The notes under the pieces were generated by a model, which had not been told where the DNA came from, searched no databases, and saw nothing but the letters and a program-made list of their open reading frames with translations. A DNA stretch of 64,000 bases from Brevundimonas sp. MYb52 (GTDB lineage Bacteria > Pseudomonadota > Alphaproteobacteria > Caulobacterales > Caulobacteraceae), in contig NZ_PCPB01000005.1 in assembly GCF_002979535.1 (NCBI RefSeq), positions 116,395 through 180,394 of the forward strand, given 5' to 3'. This document shows positions 50,889-60,417 of the stretch, in pieces. Within the stretch, counting starts at the first letter, position 1. Every line of letters starts with the position of its first letter. The position numbers and the translations under genes are program-made.

Positions 50889-50997
50889 AATAAATTAACG
50901 AATCCTTGACTCGGGACTCTCGACGGCGATTCGCAAATCAGCCTAAGCGTTTCATATCGGGACCCGTTAACCCTTCTTAAGGTTTTGACCCGTTAAC
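50889..50997 (+). promoter_or_regulatory. ctrA promoter region with a GANTC cluster and TTAA boxes
   Basis: Four GANTC sites (CcrM methylation targets) lie within 33 bp: 50900-50904, 50908-50912, 50915-50919 and 50928-50932. TTAA half-sites occur at about 50887, 50895, 50967, 50977 and 50993, with TTAAC repeated in GACCCGTTAAC at 50961 and 50987. This fits ctrA control by methylation state and by CtrA itself. The 50696-51064 gap holds no gene. Confidence 0.7.
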
Positions 50998-51064
50998 GTT
51001 GGAACAAGGTTACCCGGCCGTCTCCCTTGGCGGTCGCACCCAAGCTTTGCCTGGAGGGGCATGA

Positions 51065-51766
51065 ATGCGCGTCCTGCTGATTGAAGACGATCACGCCACG
51101 GCCCAGAGCATCGAACTGATGCTCAAGTCGGAAGGCTTTAACGTCTATACGACCGACCTGGGTGAAGAAGGCATCGATCTGGGCAAGATCTATGACTACG
51201 ACCTCATTCTTCTGGACCTGAACCTGCCCGACATGAGCGGCCTCGAGGTTCTGCGTCAGCTGCGCGTCGGCAAGATCAATACGCCGGTCATGATCCTGTC
51301 GGGCACGCACGAGATTGAAACCAAGGTCAAGACCTTCGGCGGCGGCGCCGACGACTATCTGACCAAGCCCTTCCACAAGGACGAGCTGATCGCGCGCACC
51401 CACGCCGTGGTCCGTCGCTCCAAGGGTCACGCCCAGGCCATCATCCACACCGGCGAGATCGCCGTGAACCTGGACGCCAAGACGGTCGAGGTCGATGGTC
51501 ACCGCGTGCACCTGACCGGCAAGGAATATCAGATGCTGGAGCTGCTCTCGCTCCGCAAGGGCACGACCCTGACCAAGGAAATGTTCCTGAACCACCTCTA
51601 CGGCGGCATGGACGAGCCCGAGTTGAAGATCATCGACGTCTTCATCTGCAAGCTGCGCAAGAAGCTGGCGACGGCCGCCGGCGGCAAGCACTACATCGAA
51701 ACCGTCTGGGGCCGGGGCTACGTCCTGCGCGACCCGTCGGAAGGCGCGATCAACGTCGCTGCCTGA
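51065..51766 (+). CDS. ctrA: Cell-cycle master response regulator CtrA
   Basis: 233 residues. OmpR-type: receiver domain with acidic pocket D8-D9 and phospho-acceptor D51 ([10 protein letters not shown]), T/S and Lys at SGTH and KPFHKDEL, then a winged-helix DNA-binding domain ([53 protein letters not shown] ... GRGYVLRDP). The C-terminus ends in Ala-Ala, the ClpXP degradation signal of CtrA. It activates flagellar and division genes and blocks the origin in swarmer cells. Phosphorylated via CckA-ChpT; cckA is in this window. Confidence 0.98.
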   Translation: MRVLLIEDDHATAQSIELMLKSEGFNVYTTDLGEEGIDLGKIYDYDLILLDLNLPDMSGLEVLRQLRVGKINTPVMILSGTHEIETKVKTFGGGADDYLTKPFHKDELIARTHAVVRRSKGHAQAIIHTGEIAVNLDAKTVEVDGHRVHLTGKEYQMLELLSLRKGTTLTKEMFLNHLYGGMDEPELKIIDVFICKLRKKLATAAGGKHYIETVWGRGYVLRDPSEGAINVAA

Positions 51767-51801
51767 AAGACGCCCTGAGCCTCCACTCAGGGTTCGAGAT
51801 C

Positions 51802-51834
51802 AAAACGCCCGCCGGGAAACCGGCGGGCGTTTTT
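51802..51834 (+). terminator. Rho-independent terminator after ctrA
   Basis: ACGCCCGCCGG-GAAA-CCGGCGGGCGT with flanking A and T runs (AAAA before, TTTTT after), about 35 bp after the ctrA stop. Confidence 0.9.
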
Positions 51835-51845
51835 GCATTCTGGGT

Positions 51846-51875
51846 GCGCTAACGGCCTTCGGCCTGCTTGAGCGC
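51846..51875. repeat. CTAAC/CTTGAG double-stem palindrome after the ctrA terminator
   Basis: Outer arms GCGCT/AGCGC, CTAAC, hairpin GGCC-TTC-GGCC, TGCTTGAG. Stands 11 bp after the terminator, exactly as the copy after mucR does. Confidence 0.7.
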
Positions 51876-51882
51876 GGCTTTC

Positions 51883-52030
51883 TTTCCTCCCCATTTCATG
51901 GGGAGGGGGACCGCGTAGCGGTGGAGGGGGCGTCGCCGCAGCCAGCCGTCTGAAGCGCCAACCCGGACAAGGCGGCGTCGCCCCCTCCGTCTCGTGCGCG
52001 CCCGATCCACCTCCCCATGAAATGGGGAGG
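51883..52030. repeat. Main palindromic repeat (family A)
   Basis: TTTCCTCCCC, outer hairpin CCCCATTTCATGGGG, inner hairpin CCGCGTAGCGG, centre, right arm CCACCTCCCCATGAAATGGG. Ends 12 bp before the methyltransferase stop codon. Confidence 0.85.
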
Positions 52031-52041
52031 TGGAGCAGGGA

Positions 52042-52719
52042 TCAGCCCCTGACCGCGATGACCGACTTGGTCAGGCCCAGGACCACCTCGTCGTGGTGGG
52101 CGGCGTCGGGGAAGAGGAAGCGGAACTGGGTCTTGTCCAGCAGGCGGGCGTGCTGGACGTCGCGCATGGCGGCGCCGATGTCGGCGGCCTTCTGCGAGAA
52201 GCCGTGGGCCTTGCGCATCAGGGCGCGCGCGCGGCTCTGTTCGCTGCGCCAGTGGAAGAAGGGCGCCGAGAAGTGGGGCTCAATCGGGAACCAGAAATAG
52301 GGCGTCTGGACATAGTAGCGCGGGGCCAGGCGCCGCGCCTCGGCGGCGAAGGCCTCCATCCGCACCCAGTCGCCGACGTGCTCGACCACCGAGTTGGAGT
52401 GAACCAGGTCGAAGCTGTTGTCCGCGTATTGGGGCAGGGAGCAGGCGTCGCCGTCGACATTGTCGAACAGGGTCTCGTCCACCGCGTCGAAGCCGCCGGG
52501 ATTGACCAGGGTGATGTGGACCTTCATCGCGTCGAGGAAGTCGCGTGGAAACAGGTTCCAGTATTCCGGCTCGCCGCCCAGATCGATGATCCGCACCGCG
52601 CCCTTCTCGGCGTGGATGGCCTCGATCAGCGCCGTGACGCGCTTGGCGCGGGCGCGGCGAAAGCGCGACACCAGCGAGTTGGGGTCGGCGTTGTCCTGAA
52701 GGGCGTGGATCAGTTTCAT
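52042..52719 (-). CDS. Class I SAM-dependent methyltransferase
   Basis: 225 residues. Motif I VRIIDLGGEPEYWNL (Gly-poor variant of the SAM-binding loop), an acidic residue after strand 2, and LPQYADNSFDLVHSNSVVEHVGDW, the methyltransferase-11 motif IV region with the VEH signature. Short N-terminal helix. Substrate unknown. It lies between two palindromic repeats and is transcribed alone. Confidence 0.85.
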   Translation of the reverse strand: MKLIHALQDNADPNSLVSRFRRARAKRVTALIEAIHAEKGAVRIIDLGGEPEYWNLFPRDFLDAMKVHITLVNPGGFDAVDETLFDNVDGDACSLPQYADNSFDLVHSNSVVEHVGDWVRMEAFAAEARRLAPRYYVQTPYFWFPIEPHFSAPFFHWRSEQSRARALMRKAHGFSQKAADIGAAMRDVQHARLLDKTQFRFLFPDAAHHDEVVLGLTKSVIAVRG

Positions 52720-52766
52720 GACGCCGTTAGATCACGGTGAGGCTTGCGTTCCGGTAAACCGCTTGA

Positions 52767-52944
52767 TCCTCCCTTGTCGCGCAGCGACGGGGGAGGGGGA
52801 CCGCGTAGCGGTGGAGGGGGCGGCTACAAGCTCAGGCCTGAGCGATCTGAAAACGCTAGTCTTCGAAATCTATCGCGGCGCCTCGAACTCGCCCCCTCCA
52901 CCATGCTTGCGCATGGTCCCCCTCCCCCGCTGCGCAGGGGAGGA
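52767..52944. repeat. Main palindromic repeat (family A), variant with two inner-type arms
   Basis: Left arm with GTCGC-GCA-GCGAC hairpin, GGGGGA, CCGCGTAGCGG and TGGAGGGGGCG; right arm GCCCCCTCCACC, hairpin CCATGCTTGCGCATGG, CCCCCTCCCCCGCTGCGCAGGGGAGGA. The right arm has the same class as that beside the DUF559 gene, so this copy looks like that element with its gene replaced by about 75 bases. Confidence 0.75.
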
Positions 52945-52950
52945 TTGAAG

Positions 52951-54003
52951 TCAGCCCCGGAACGCGGTTTCCAGCGCCGCAGCCAGCGGTTTGGCCCGGC
53001 CCAGGGCGTCGAACAGCAGGGGCTGGTCGCGTCCGTCGTCCTCAGGCTCGCGTCGCAGCCAGCTGTCGGTGTCGCGCAGGCCCCAGACGGTGAAGGCGTA
53101 GCGCTGGGCCGGGGGCAGGGCCATGAAGGCTTCGGCCAGTTCGACCACACGGGCCTTCTGCTGCTCCAGCTTCAGCGCCTGCGACCGGGTGTCGAGGCGG
53201 CGGTCCACGCGCAAGGAGGCGTCCAGTTCGGACACGTGGACCGGCAGGCCGAAGGCGGCGAGCTCGCGCATGAAGGCGGCGGTCTGACCGGCGGGGATCT
53301 CGATGTCGAGGTGCGACTGGGTGCCCAGTCCGCCGATCGGCGCGCCGGCCTTCAGCAGGCGCTCGACGGTGCGCAGGAAGGTCGCGCCCTTCTTCGGCGT
53401 GTTCTCAAGATTATAGTCGTTGATGAACAGGACCGCGTCCGGGTCGGCGGCCTTGGCCTGTTCGAAGGCGCGGATCATGTAGCCGTCCTGACCCAGGCGC
53501 TGGCTCCACAGGCAGTCGCGCAGGCCCGCGCCGTCATTGGTCACCGGCTCGTTGACCACGTCCCAGCCGACCGCCTGCCCGCGATAGCGCCCGGCGACGG
53601 TGGCGATCCAGCGGTCGTATTCGGTCGCGAACCGGGCCCGATCCAGGTCCTGGAAATAGGGATGGTCCTGCGCGTACCAGATCAGGGTGGTGCCGTGCAG
53701 TCGCAGGGCGTTGTCGCGCGCGAAGGCGACGATGCGGTCGGCAGCCGAAAAGTCATAGCCGCCCGTCGGCGTCAAAATCCGCTCCATCTTCATCTCCCAC
53801 TCGGGGGTCAGCTGATTGAAGTGGGTGCGCACCAGTTCGACCCATTGCGGATCATTGAGCTGGCCCGTCATGGCGCTGAGGCCGACGGGGAAGGGGGCGG
53901 TGGACTTCAGCGGGGCGAGGGGCGGCGGCGCAGGCGGCGGCGGGGCCGAGCCGCAGGCGGCCAGGGCCAGGGGGGTGGCGAGGACGGCGCGGCGGGAAAG
54001 CAT
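52951..54003 (-). CDS. GH10 endo-1,4-beta-xylanase, predicted Tat lipoprotein
   Basis: 350 residues. Signal MLSRRAVLATPLALAAC combines a twin arginine with a lipobox (LAAC, Cys 17), then a proline-rich linker (SAPPPPAPPPLAP). The GH10 barrel follows: acid/base Glu at about 152 in WDVVNEP, nucleophile Glu at about 259 in HVSELD, plus FNQLTPEWEMKME and HGTTLIWYAQDHP in the substrate cleft. It cleaves xylan backbones, probably anchored in the envelope. No other xylan genes are adjacent; a TonB-dependent receptor is far away in the window. Confidence 0.94.
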   Translation of the reverse strand: MLSRRAVLATPLALAACGSAPPPPAPPPLAPLKSTAPFPVGLSAMTGQLNDPQWVELVRTHFNQLTPEWEMKMERILTPTGGYDFSAADRIVAFARDNALRLHGTTLIWYAQDHPYFQDLDRARFATEYDRWIATVAGRYRGQAVGWDVVNEPVTNDGAGLRDCLWSQRLGQDGYMIRAFEQAKAADPDAVLFINDYNLENTPKKGATFLRTVERLLKAGAPIGGLGTQSHLDIEIPAGQTAAFMRELAAFGLPVHVSELDASLRVDRRLDTRSQALKLEQQKARVVELAEAFMALPPAQRYAFTVWGLRDTDSWLRREPEDDGRDQPLLFDALGRAKPLAAALETAFRG

Positions 54004-54008
54004 CAGGC

Positions 54009-54155
54009 TTCTCCCTCCCCTTCATGGGGAGGGTGGCTGACGCGCAGCGTCAGACGGGTGGGGAGGGCTTGGCTAATCAGAAGGGCGTGGCAGGCTTGCG
54101 AAGTCGCCCCCACCCGGTCGCTGCGCGACCACCCTCCCCATGAAGGGGAGGGAGA
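54009..54155. repeat. Palindromic repeat, family B, second copy
   Basis: Almost identical in its ends to 41221-41368: TTCTCCCTCCCCTTCATGGG, hairpin CTGACGC-GCA-GCGTCAG, right half ACCCGGTCGCTGCGCGACC and CCCCATGAAGGGGAGGGAGA. The central 40 bases differ. Confidence 0.8.
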
Positions 54156-54165
54156 GGCGTTGCGC

Positions 54166-54579
54166 CTAGCCCCCCGCACGGCGCCTCAGGCCCATTTCGT
54201 CGAAGGCGGCGGTTTCGCGCTTGGCGGCGGCCAGCAGCTTGCTGAGGCGGGTGGCCTCGGCGACGTGCTCGAACTTCTTCAACTCCTCGAAGGCGCTGGT
54301 CAGGGCGTCGCGGGCGCCTTCTTCTTCGGCGGAGACGGCGGCGACCACGCCTTCGGCGTCAGCGCGCTTCAGCGCCCAGCCCTTCAGATAGGCCTGCAGC
54401 ATCATGCCGGAGGTCGGGTCCAGGCGGGCGTTCTGGCGCTCGATCTCGACCTCGGCGTCCAGGACGGCGACGCGCATCTCGGCCTCGGCCTTGCGGGCGG
54501 CGACCTCGGCCAGACGCTTCTGCAGCGTCTCGACCTCGTAGTTGGAGATGCGGATCAAGGATTGGGCCCAAGCGGTCAT
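54166..54579 (-). CDS. fliJ: Flagellar export protein FliJ
   Basis: 137 residues, entirely helical, a two-helix coiled coil as in FliJ (LIRISNYEVETLQKRLAEVAARKAEAEMRVAVLDAEVEIERQNARL ... ALTSAFEELKKFEHVAEATRLSKLLAAAKRETAAFDEMGLRRR). It links the FliI ATPase ring to FlhA. Follows fliI by 22 bp on the same strand. Sequence conservation is low, but position and coiled-coil shape are strong evidence. Confidence 0.88.
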   Translation of the reverse strand: MTAWAQSLIRISNYEVETLQKRLAEVAARKAEAEMRVAVLDAEVEIERQNARLDPTSGMMLQAYLKGWALKRADAEGVVAAVSAEEEGARDALTSAFEELKKFEHVAEATRLSKLLAAAKRETAAFDEMGLRRRAGG

Positions 54580-54601
54580 TCGGAGGTCTTCCAGATCACG
54601 G

Positions 54602-55939
54602 TTACACCATTCCTTGGTTCAGAATGGTTTCCAGGCGGTCAAAGCTTTCGCTCAAACTGGTGTGGTCGTCCTTGTCCTGGCCGAGGAAGTCCTCGAGCGC
54701 GGGGTTCAGGGCGATGGCGCGGTCGACCACGGGGTCGGCGCCGGTGCGATAGGCGCCGATCTTGATCAGCTCTTCCATGTTGGCGTAGGCCGACAGGCAC
54801 TGACGGGCGCGGCGGTTCAGTTCGCGCTCGGGCGGGGTCTGACAGCCGGGCAGGGTCCGGCTGACCGATTTCAGCACGTCGATGGCGGGGAAGCGGCCGC
54901 GCTCGGCGATCTTGCGGTCCATGACGATGTGGCCGTCCAGGATACCGCGCACGGCGTCGGCGATGGGCTCGTCATGGTCGCCGCCGTCCACCAGGACGGT
55001 GAACAGGGCGGTGATCGGCCCGGCCTCGGTGCCGTCGGGGCGGATCGGGCCGGGACCGGCGCGTTCCAGCAGCTTGGGCAGTTCGGTGAAGACAGTCGGC
55101 GTATAGCCCTTGGTCGTCGGCGGCTCGCCCGCGGCCAGACCGATCTCGCGCTGGGCCATGGCGAAGCGGGTGACCGAGTCCATCAGGCACAGGACCTCCA
55201 GCCCCTGATCGCGCAGGTATTCCGAGATGGCGAGCGTCATATAGGCCGACTGGCGCCGTTTCAGCGCCGGCTCGTCCGAGGTGGCGACCACGACGATGGC
55301 GCGCTTCAGGCCCTCTTCGCCCAGGGTCTCCTCGATGAACTCGCGGACCTCACGGCCCCGCTCGCCGATCAGGCCGACGACCACGACGTCGCAGGTGGCC
55401 TGCTTGGCCAGCATGGACAGCAGCACCGACTTGCCCACGCCCGAACCGGCGAAGATGCCCAGGCGCTGGCCCCGGCAGGTGGTGGTGAAGACGTCCATAG
55501 AGCGCACGCCGAGATCCAGCCGCTCTCCCACGCGTCCGCGCGAATGGGCCGGGGGCGGCGAGGCGCGCAGGGGATAGGGGACGGCGCCTTGCGGCAGCGG
55601 GCCAAGCCCGTCGATGGGCAGGCCGAAGGCGTCGATGATCCGGCCCAGCCAGGCGGTCGTCGGGCGCACGCTGGCGGCGGTATCGATGATGCGGATGTCG
55701 GCGCCGGGGGCCACGCCCTCGACCGGGCCGAAGGGCATCAGCAGGGCCTTGGCGTCGCGGAAACCGACGACCTCGGCGGGCAGGGGGGCTTGTCCGCGTC
55801 GCTGGATCTCGGCGCGGGCGCCGACGGCCAGACGCGACAGGCCGCCGCGCGATTCAATCAGCAGGCCGCTGACGCCCGCCACCTTGCCGGTGACGACCAG
55901 CGGGTCGATCGCTTCGACGGCGGCGACGAGATTGCGCAA
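54602..55939 (-). CDS. fliI: Flagellum-specific export ATPase FliI
   Basis: 445 residues. F1-beta-like ATPase: Walker [10 protein letters not shown], Walker B region [49 protein letters not shown], and the FliI N-terminus [45 protein letters not shown]. The start is TTG at 55939, supported by the match of this N-terminus with the family and by AAGGGG upstream. It energises and orders substrate export at the base of the flagellum. Forms fliI-fliJ with the next gene. Confidence 0.96.
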   Translation of the reverse strand: MRNLVAAVEAIDPLVVTGKVAGVSGLLIESRGGLSRLAVGARAEIQRRGQAPLPAEVVGFRDAKALLMPFGPVEGVAPGADIRIIDTAASVRPTTAWLGRIIDAFGLPIDGLGPLPQGAVPYPLRASPPPAHSRGRVGERLDLGVRSMDVFTTTCRGQRLGIFAGSGVGKSVLLSMLAKQATCDVVVVGLIGERGREVREFIEETLGEEGLKRAIVVVATSDEPALKRRQSAYMTLAISEYLRDQGLEVLCLMDSVTRFAMAQREIGLAAGEPPTTKGYTPTVFTELPKLLERAGPGPIRPDGTEAGPITALFTVLVDGGDHDEPIADAVRGILDGHIVMDRKIAERGRFPAIDVLKSVSRTLPGCQTPPERELNRRARQCLSAYANMEELIKIGAYRTGADPVVDRAIALNPALEDFLGQDKDDHTSLSESFDRLETILNQGMV

Positions 55940-56148
55940 GAAAGAGAGCCCCTTCGGGCTGCGTCAGGTGATCCGAACGCAGCGCCTCTATCCGTTAACG
56001 AATGCCTCATCGTGGTTAACGAGCGGTGAAGTCCGCCTACGGGATCGCCCTTACATCCTATCCAAGAAAAATGTAGGTTTCTGAACCTATAGTTGAATGT
56101 AAAATGTGCGGTCATCAATCGAGTCATAACGCCTAAGGAGCGGACTGG
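55940..56148. promoter_or_regulatory. Divergent promoter region fliI / chemoreceptor
   Basis: A 209-bp gap that is locally AT-rich. Two TTAAC half-sites (about 55995 and 56018) face the fliI side at non-consensus spacing, compatible with weak CtrA input. The CGGCA-N5-TGCCG module of the flgB and fliQ promoters is absent. TAACGCCTAAGGAGCGG supplies the chemoreceptor ribosome site. Confidence 0.4.
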
Positions 56149-57651
56149 ATGTTCGGCAAGGGTCGTCAAAACCGTGATGCGGAGCAGAAGCTCCATGACC
56201 TCGACAGCAAGATGGCCGCGATCGGCCGATCCCAGGCGGTGATCGAGTTTGATCTCGACGGGCATATCCTGGACGCCAACGACAACCTGCTGAAGACGAT
56301 GGGCTATGCCCTGGAGGAGATCCGGGGCCAGCATCACCGCACCTTCATGGACCCGTCCGAGGCGGCCACCTCGGCCTATGCCGACTTCTGGCGCGATCTG
56401 AACGCGGGGCGCTTCGTGGCGACCAAGTTCCGGCGTCTGGCCAAGGGCGGGCGCGAGGTCTGGCTTCAGGCCTCCTATAATCCGGTCATGGGGGCGGACG
56501 GCCGCCCGGCCAAGGTCATCAAGCTGGCGGTGGACATCACCGAGGCCGAGCAGGCGGCCGCGCGCCGCGAGTCTGAGCGTCTGTCCGCCGAGGCGGCGCA
56601 GAACACCCTGGTCGAGGTCCTGGCGGCCAATCTGGCGCGTCTGTCCGACGGGGACCTGACGGCCCGCATCGAACAGGACATGAGCGGCGCCCACGGCCGG
56701 GTGAAGGATGATTTCAACAGCGCGGTCGACAGCCTGCGCCAGACCCTGGGCCAGGTGCTGAACGCGGTGTCCGGTCTGCGCGGCGGCTCGGACGAGATCT
56801 CCAGCGCCTCGGACGATCTGTCACGCCGCACCGAGCAGCAGGCCGCCAGCCTGGAGGAAACCGCCGCCGCCCTGGACGAGATCACGGCCACGGTGCAGCG
56901 CAGCGCCGAGGGTGCGCGTCAGGCCTCGAGCGTCGCCGGTGAGGCGCGGGGTCAGACCGATCGCTCGGGCGAGGTGGTGCGCGAGGCCATTAACGCCATG
57001 GACGGCATCCGTCAGAGCTCGAACAAGATCAGCGACATCATCGGCGTGATCGACGAGATCGCCTTCCAGACCAATCTGCTGGCCCTGAACGCCGGGGTCG
57101 AGGCGGCGCGGGCGGGCGAGAGCGGGCGCGGTTTCGCCGTCGTGGCCTCCGAGGTCCGGGCCCTGGCCCAGCGTTCGGCCGAAGCGGCCAAGGAGATCAA
57201 GACCCTGATCTCGGCCTCCGCCGCCGAGGTGGCGCAGGGGGTCAAGCTGGTGGGCGAGGCGGGCGCGTCGCTGGACGCCATCGCCGGCAAGGTGGGCGAG
57301 ATGGACGCCCTGGTGGCCGAGATCGCCGCCTCGGCCCAGGAGCAGTCCTCGGGTCTCAGCCAGGTCAATCAGGCCGTGAACCAGATGGATCAGGTCACGC
57401 AGCAGAATGCGGCCATGGTCGAACAGACCACGGCGGCGGCGGCCAATCTGAAGACCGAGGCGGAAGGTCTGGCCCGGATGGTCGGCCGCTTCCGCACCGG
57501 CGAGGAAAGCGGCGTGGTGCGCCAGATGACGGCTCCGCCGAGGTCCCAGCCTGGGCCGCAGTCCGGGCCCCCGCCCGCACTGGAAGCCCAGAGGACCCGC
57601 CTGCGGGCCGTGGCCAACGGCGGCCTGTCGGAGGAGTGGACCGAGTTCTGA
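56149..57651 (+). CDS. Soluble PAS-containing methyl-accepting chemotaxis protein
   Basis: 500 residues without membrane segments. PAS domain at about 25-135 ([38 protein letters not shown]; AeR-like), a HAMP-like helical part ([17 protein letters not shown]), and the MCP signalling domain with the hairpin tip [55 protein letters not shown]-terminal EEWTEF resembles the W-x-x-F tail that tethers CheR/CheB. It probably senses a redox or cytoplasmic signal and signals through CheA-CheW. Divergent from fliI. Confidence 0.93.
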   Translation: MFGKGRQNRDAEQKLHDLDSKMAAIGRSQAVIEFDLDGHILDANDNLLKTMGYALEEIRGQHHRTFMDPSEAATSAYADFWRDLNAGRFVATKFRRLAKGGREVWLQASYNPVMGADGRPAKVIKLAVDITEAEQAAARRESERLSAEAAQNTLVEVLAANLARLSDGDLTARIEQDMSGAHGRVKDDFNSAVDSLRQTLGQVLNAVSGLRGGSDEISSASDDLSRRTEQQAASLEETAAALDEITATVQRSAEGARQASSVAGEARGQTDRSGEVVREAINAMDGIRQSSNKISDIIGVIDEIAFQTNLLALNAGVEAARAGESGRGFAVVASEVRALAQRSAEAAKEIKTLISASAAEVAQGVKLVGEAGASLDAIAGKVGEMDALVAEIAASAQEQSSGLSQVNQAVNQMDQVTQQNAAMVEQTTAAAANLKTEAEGLARMVGRFRTGEESGVVRQMTAPPRSQPGPQSGPPPALEAQRTRLRAVANGGLSEEWTEF

Positions 57652-57655
57652 TCCC

Positions 57656-57769
57656 TCAGAAGATGCGGCGGATCACCAGCCGCATCACCACGGCCAGGAT
57701 CAGGCCGAACAGGCCCCCGGCGGCGATGTTCAGCACCGGCGCGCGCAGGCAGGCGATCAGGGCCTTCAT
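57656..57769 (-). CDS. 37-residue membrane protein downstream of the EamA exporter
   Basis: MKALIACLRAPVLNIAAGG... with one membrane helix (LNIAAGGLFGLILAVVMRLVI) and a basic end. Starts 7 bp after the EamA stop on the same strand, so it is probably co-translated. Its stop lies 4 bp from that of the convergent chemoreceptor gene. Function unknown. Confidence 0.5.
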   Translation of the reverse strand: MKALIACLRAPVLNIAAGGLFGLILAVVMRLVIRRIF

Positions 57770-57776
57770 CTGATCG

Positions 57777-58688
57777 TCAGGCCGGGGCGCCGGGTTCGGT
57801 CAGGGGCTGTCCCTGACCTCTCGGCGCCGTCAGCACTGCGCCGATCGAGGCGGCGATGATGCAACCGATGGCCAGCCATTGCAGCGGGCTGAGTTGTTCG
57901 TGCAGCAGGATCATGCCCGCCATGGCGCCGATGGCCGGTTCGACGCTGAGCAGGACGCCGAAGGTGCGCTTGGGGATATGGCGCAGGGCGATCATCTCCA
58001 GCGAATAGGGCAGGGCGCTGGACACCAGGGCGACGCCGAGGCCGAGCAGCAGGACCGAGGGCGCCAGCAGGGCCGCGCCTGCCGTCGAGACGCCAAACGG
58101 CAGGATGACCAGGGCGGCGGTGCTCATGCCCAGGGCCACCGACTGGCCCGCATGCATATGCGACAGGCGCTTGCCGAAGACGATGTAGAGGGCCCAGCAC
58201 AGGCCCGCGAAGGCGGCGTAGCCCACGCCGACCGGGTCCAGCCCCTCAACCCCGCTCCAGATCGGCAGCAGCATGGCCAGGCCGGCGACGGCCAGGCCGA
58301 CCAGGGCGAAATGCACCGGCTTGCGCGAATGGATCAGGGCCAGGGTCAGCGGGCCGCTGAACTCGATGGCGATGGCCAGACCCAGGGGAATGGTCCGCAG
58401 CGCCATGTAGAAGCTGAGGTTCATCAGGCCCAGGACCAGGCCGTAGAGCAGCACCCGCCCGGCGTCGGCGCGGGTCAGACGGAACCGCCAGGGCCGCCAG
58501 ATCGCGATCAGGACCAGGGCCGACAGGCCGACGCGCAGGGCGGCGGTGCCCTCGGCCCCGACGAGCGGGAACAGGCTCTTGGCGAAGGAGGTGCCGACCG
58601 CCAGCGACACCATCCCGCCGACCAGGGCGAGGTAGGGCAGGGCGGCCGAAAGGCGCGGCGAATTCAGGTCAAGGGTCGGGGAGGACAT
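57777..58688 (-). CDS. EamA (DMT superfamily) transporter, RhtA-like
   Basis: 303 residues with ten membrane helices in two EamA repeats (LALVGGMVSLAVGTSFAKSLFPLVGAEGTAALRVGLSALVLIAIWRPWRF; SSALPYSLEMIALRHIPKRTFGVLLSVEPAIGAMAGMILLHEQLSPLQWLAIGCIIAASIG). The second phrase is the RhtA/YdeD-type signature, so export of amino acids or related metabolites is likely. Divergent from an Lrp-family gene (87 bp apart), the usual regulator partner of such exporters. Confidence 0.9.
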   Translation of the reverse strand: MSSPTLDLNSPRLSAALPYLALVGGMVSLAVGTSFAKSLFPLVGAEGTAALRVGLSALVLIAIWRPWRFRLTRADAGRVLLYGLVLGLMNLSFYMALRTIPLGLAIAIEFSGPLTLALIHSRKPVHFALVGLAVAGLAMLLPIWSGVEGLDPVGVGYAAFAGLCWALYIVFGKRLSHMHAGQSVALGMSTAALVILPFGVSTAGAALLAPSVLLLGLGVALVSSALPYSLEMIALRHIPKRTFGVLLSVEPAIGAMAGMILLHEQLSPLQWLAIGCIIAASIGAVLTAPRGQGQPLTEPGAPA

Positions 58689-58775
58689 CGGCCGGGAACC
58701 TAGTGAAAAGCCGTCTGTGTTTCTCGCTGATTTCTGCTGCTAGAATGCAATAAACCTGCGTTAGAAAGATGTTAC

Positions 58776-59264
58776 ATGCAAGAAACCGTCACGCTCGACG
58801 ATTTCGACCGTCGCCTGCTCGATCTGGTCCGGCGCGACAATCTACAGCCCGCAAGGGTGTTGGCGGACAAGGTCGGCCTGTCCGAATCGGCAGTGTCGCG
58901 ACGCCTGCGCCGGCTGCGCGATGAAAAAGTCATCGTCGCTGACGTGGCGGTGATCGACGAGGCGCGGCTGGAGCGCGCCCTGACCATGCATGTCCTGGTC
59001 GAGATGGAGCGCGAAGGGACGGCGGTCCTGGACGCTCTGCTGGCCAAGCTGACGGCCCGACCCGAGGTCCAGGCCGCCTGGTATGTGACCGGCGAGACCG
59101 ACTTCATCCTCTATGTCCGCGTGCCGACGATGGAGGCCTATGAGGTCTTCACGCGCCAGGTGCTGAACGACGACGCGCGGGTGCGGGCCTTCAAGACCCT
59201 TATCTCGATCCGCGAAGTCCTGCCCTTTGACCCGGCGCGACGGGCGCTGGCGCGGCGACCCTGA
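58776..59264 (+). CDS. Lrp/AsnC family transcriptional regulator
   Basis: 162 residues: N-terminal HTH (LDDFDRRLLDLVRRDNLQPARVLADKVGLSESAVSRRLRRLRDEKVI) and a C-terminal RAM domain (VLVEMEREGTAVLDALLAKLTARPEVQAAWYVTGETDFILYVRVPTMEAYEVFTRQVL), where effector amino acids bind at the dimer interface. Divergent from the EamA exporter, which it probably regulates. Confidence 0.95.
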   Translation: MQETVTLDDFDRRLLDLVRRDNLQPARVLADKVGLSESAVSRRLRRLRDEKVIVADVAVIDEARLERALTMHVLVEMEREGTAVLDALLAKLTARPEVQAAWYVTGETDFILYVRVPTMEAYEVFTRQVLNDDARVRAFKTLISIREVLPFDPARRALARRP

Positions 59265-59368
59265 TAGCTGGGCTTAAGCGGCCCGCAGAATTCCTGTGCG
59301 GCATGATCTTGCCTGACGCGTATAAGGGCTGTCACTTAAGCTGAACTCGCCGCTACGGAGCGCTCCCC

Positions 59369-60349
<981 letters not shown>

Positions 60350-60417
60350 GGGGAGGGAGATCCCCTGGCGTTTCGCCCCTCACGCACGGTTAACCGGCTC
60401 GCGCTAGCGTAGCAGCC

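Noticed and set aside
54542..56029. Open frame antisense to fliI
   Set aside because: Shadow of fliI, Gln/Gly/His-rich, no domain.
58689..58775. tRNA or small RNA gene in the EamA/Lrp gap
   Set aside because: No cloverleaf or terminator can be drawn; it looks like a normal divergent promoter.
59265..59368. Riboswitch upstream of cysK
   Set aside because: The 104-bp gap contains no sequence that I can match to a SAM or other known riboswitch class.
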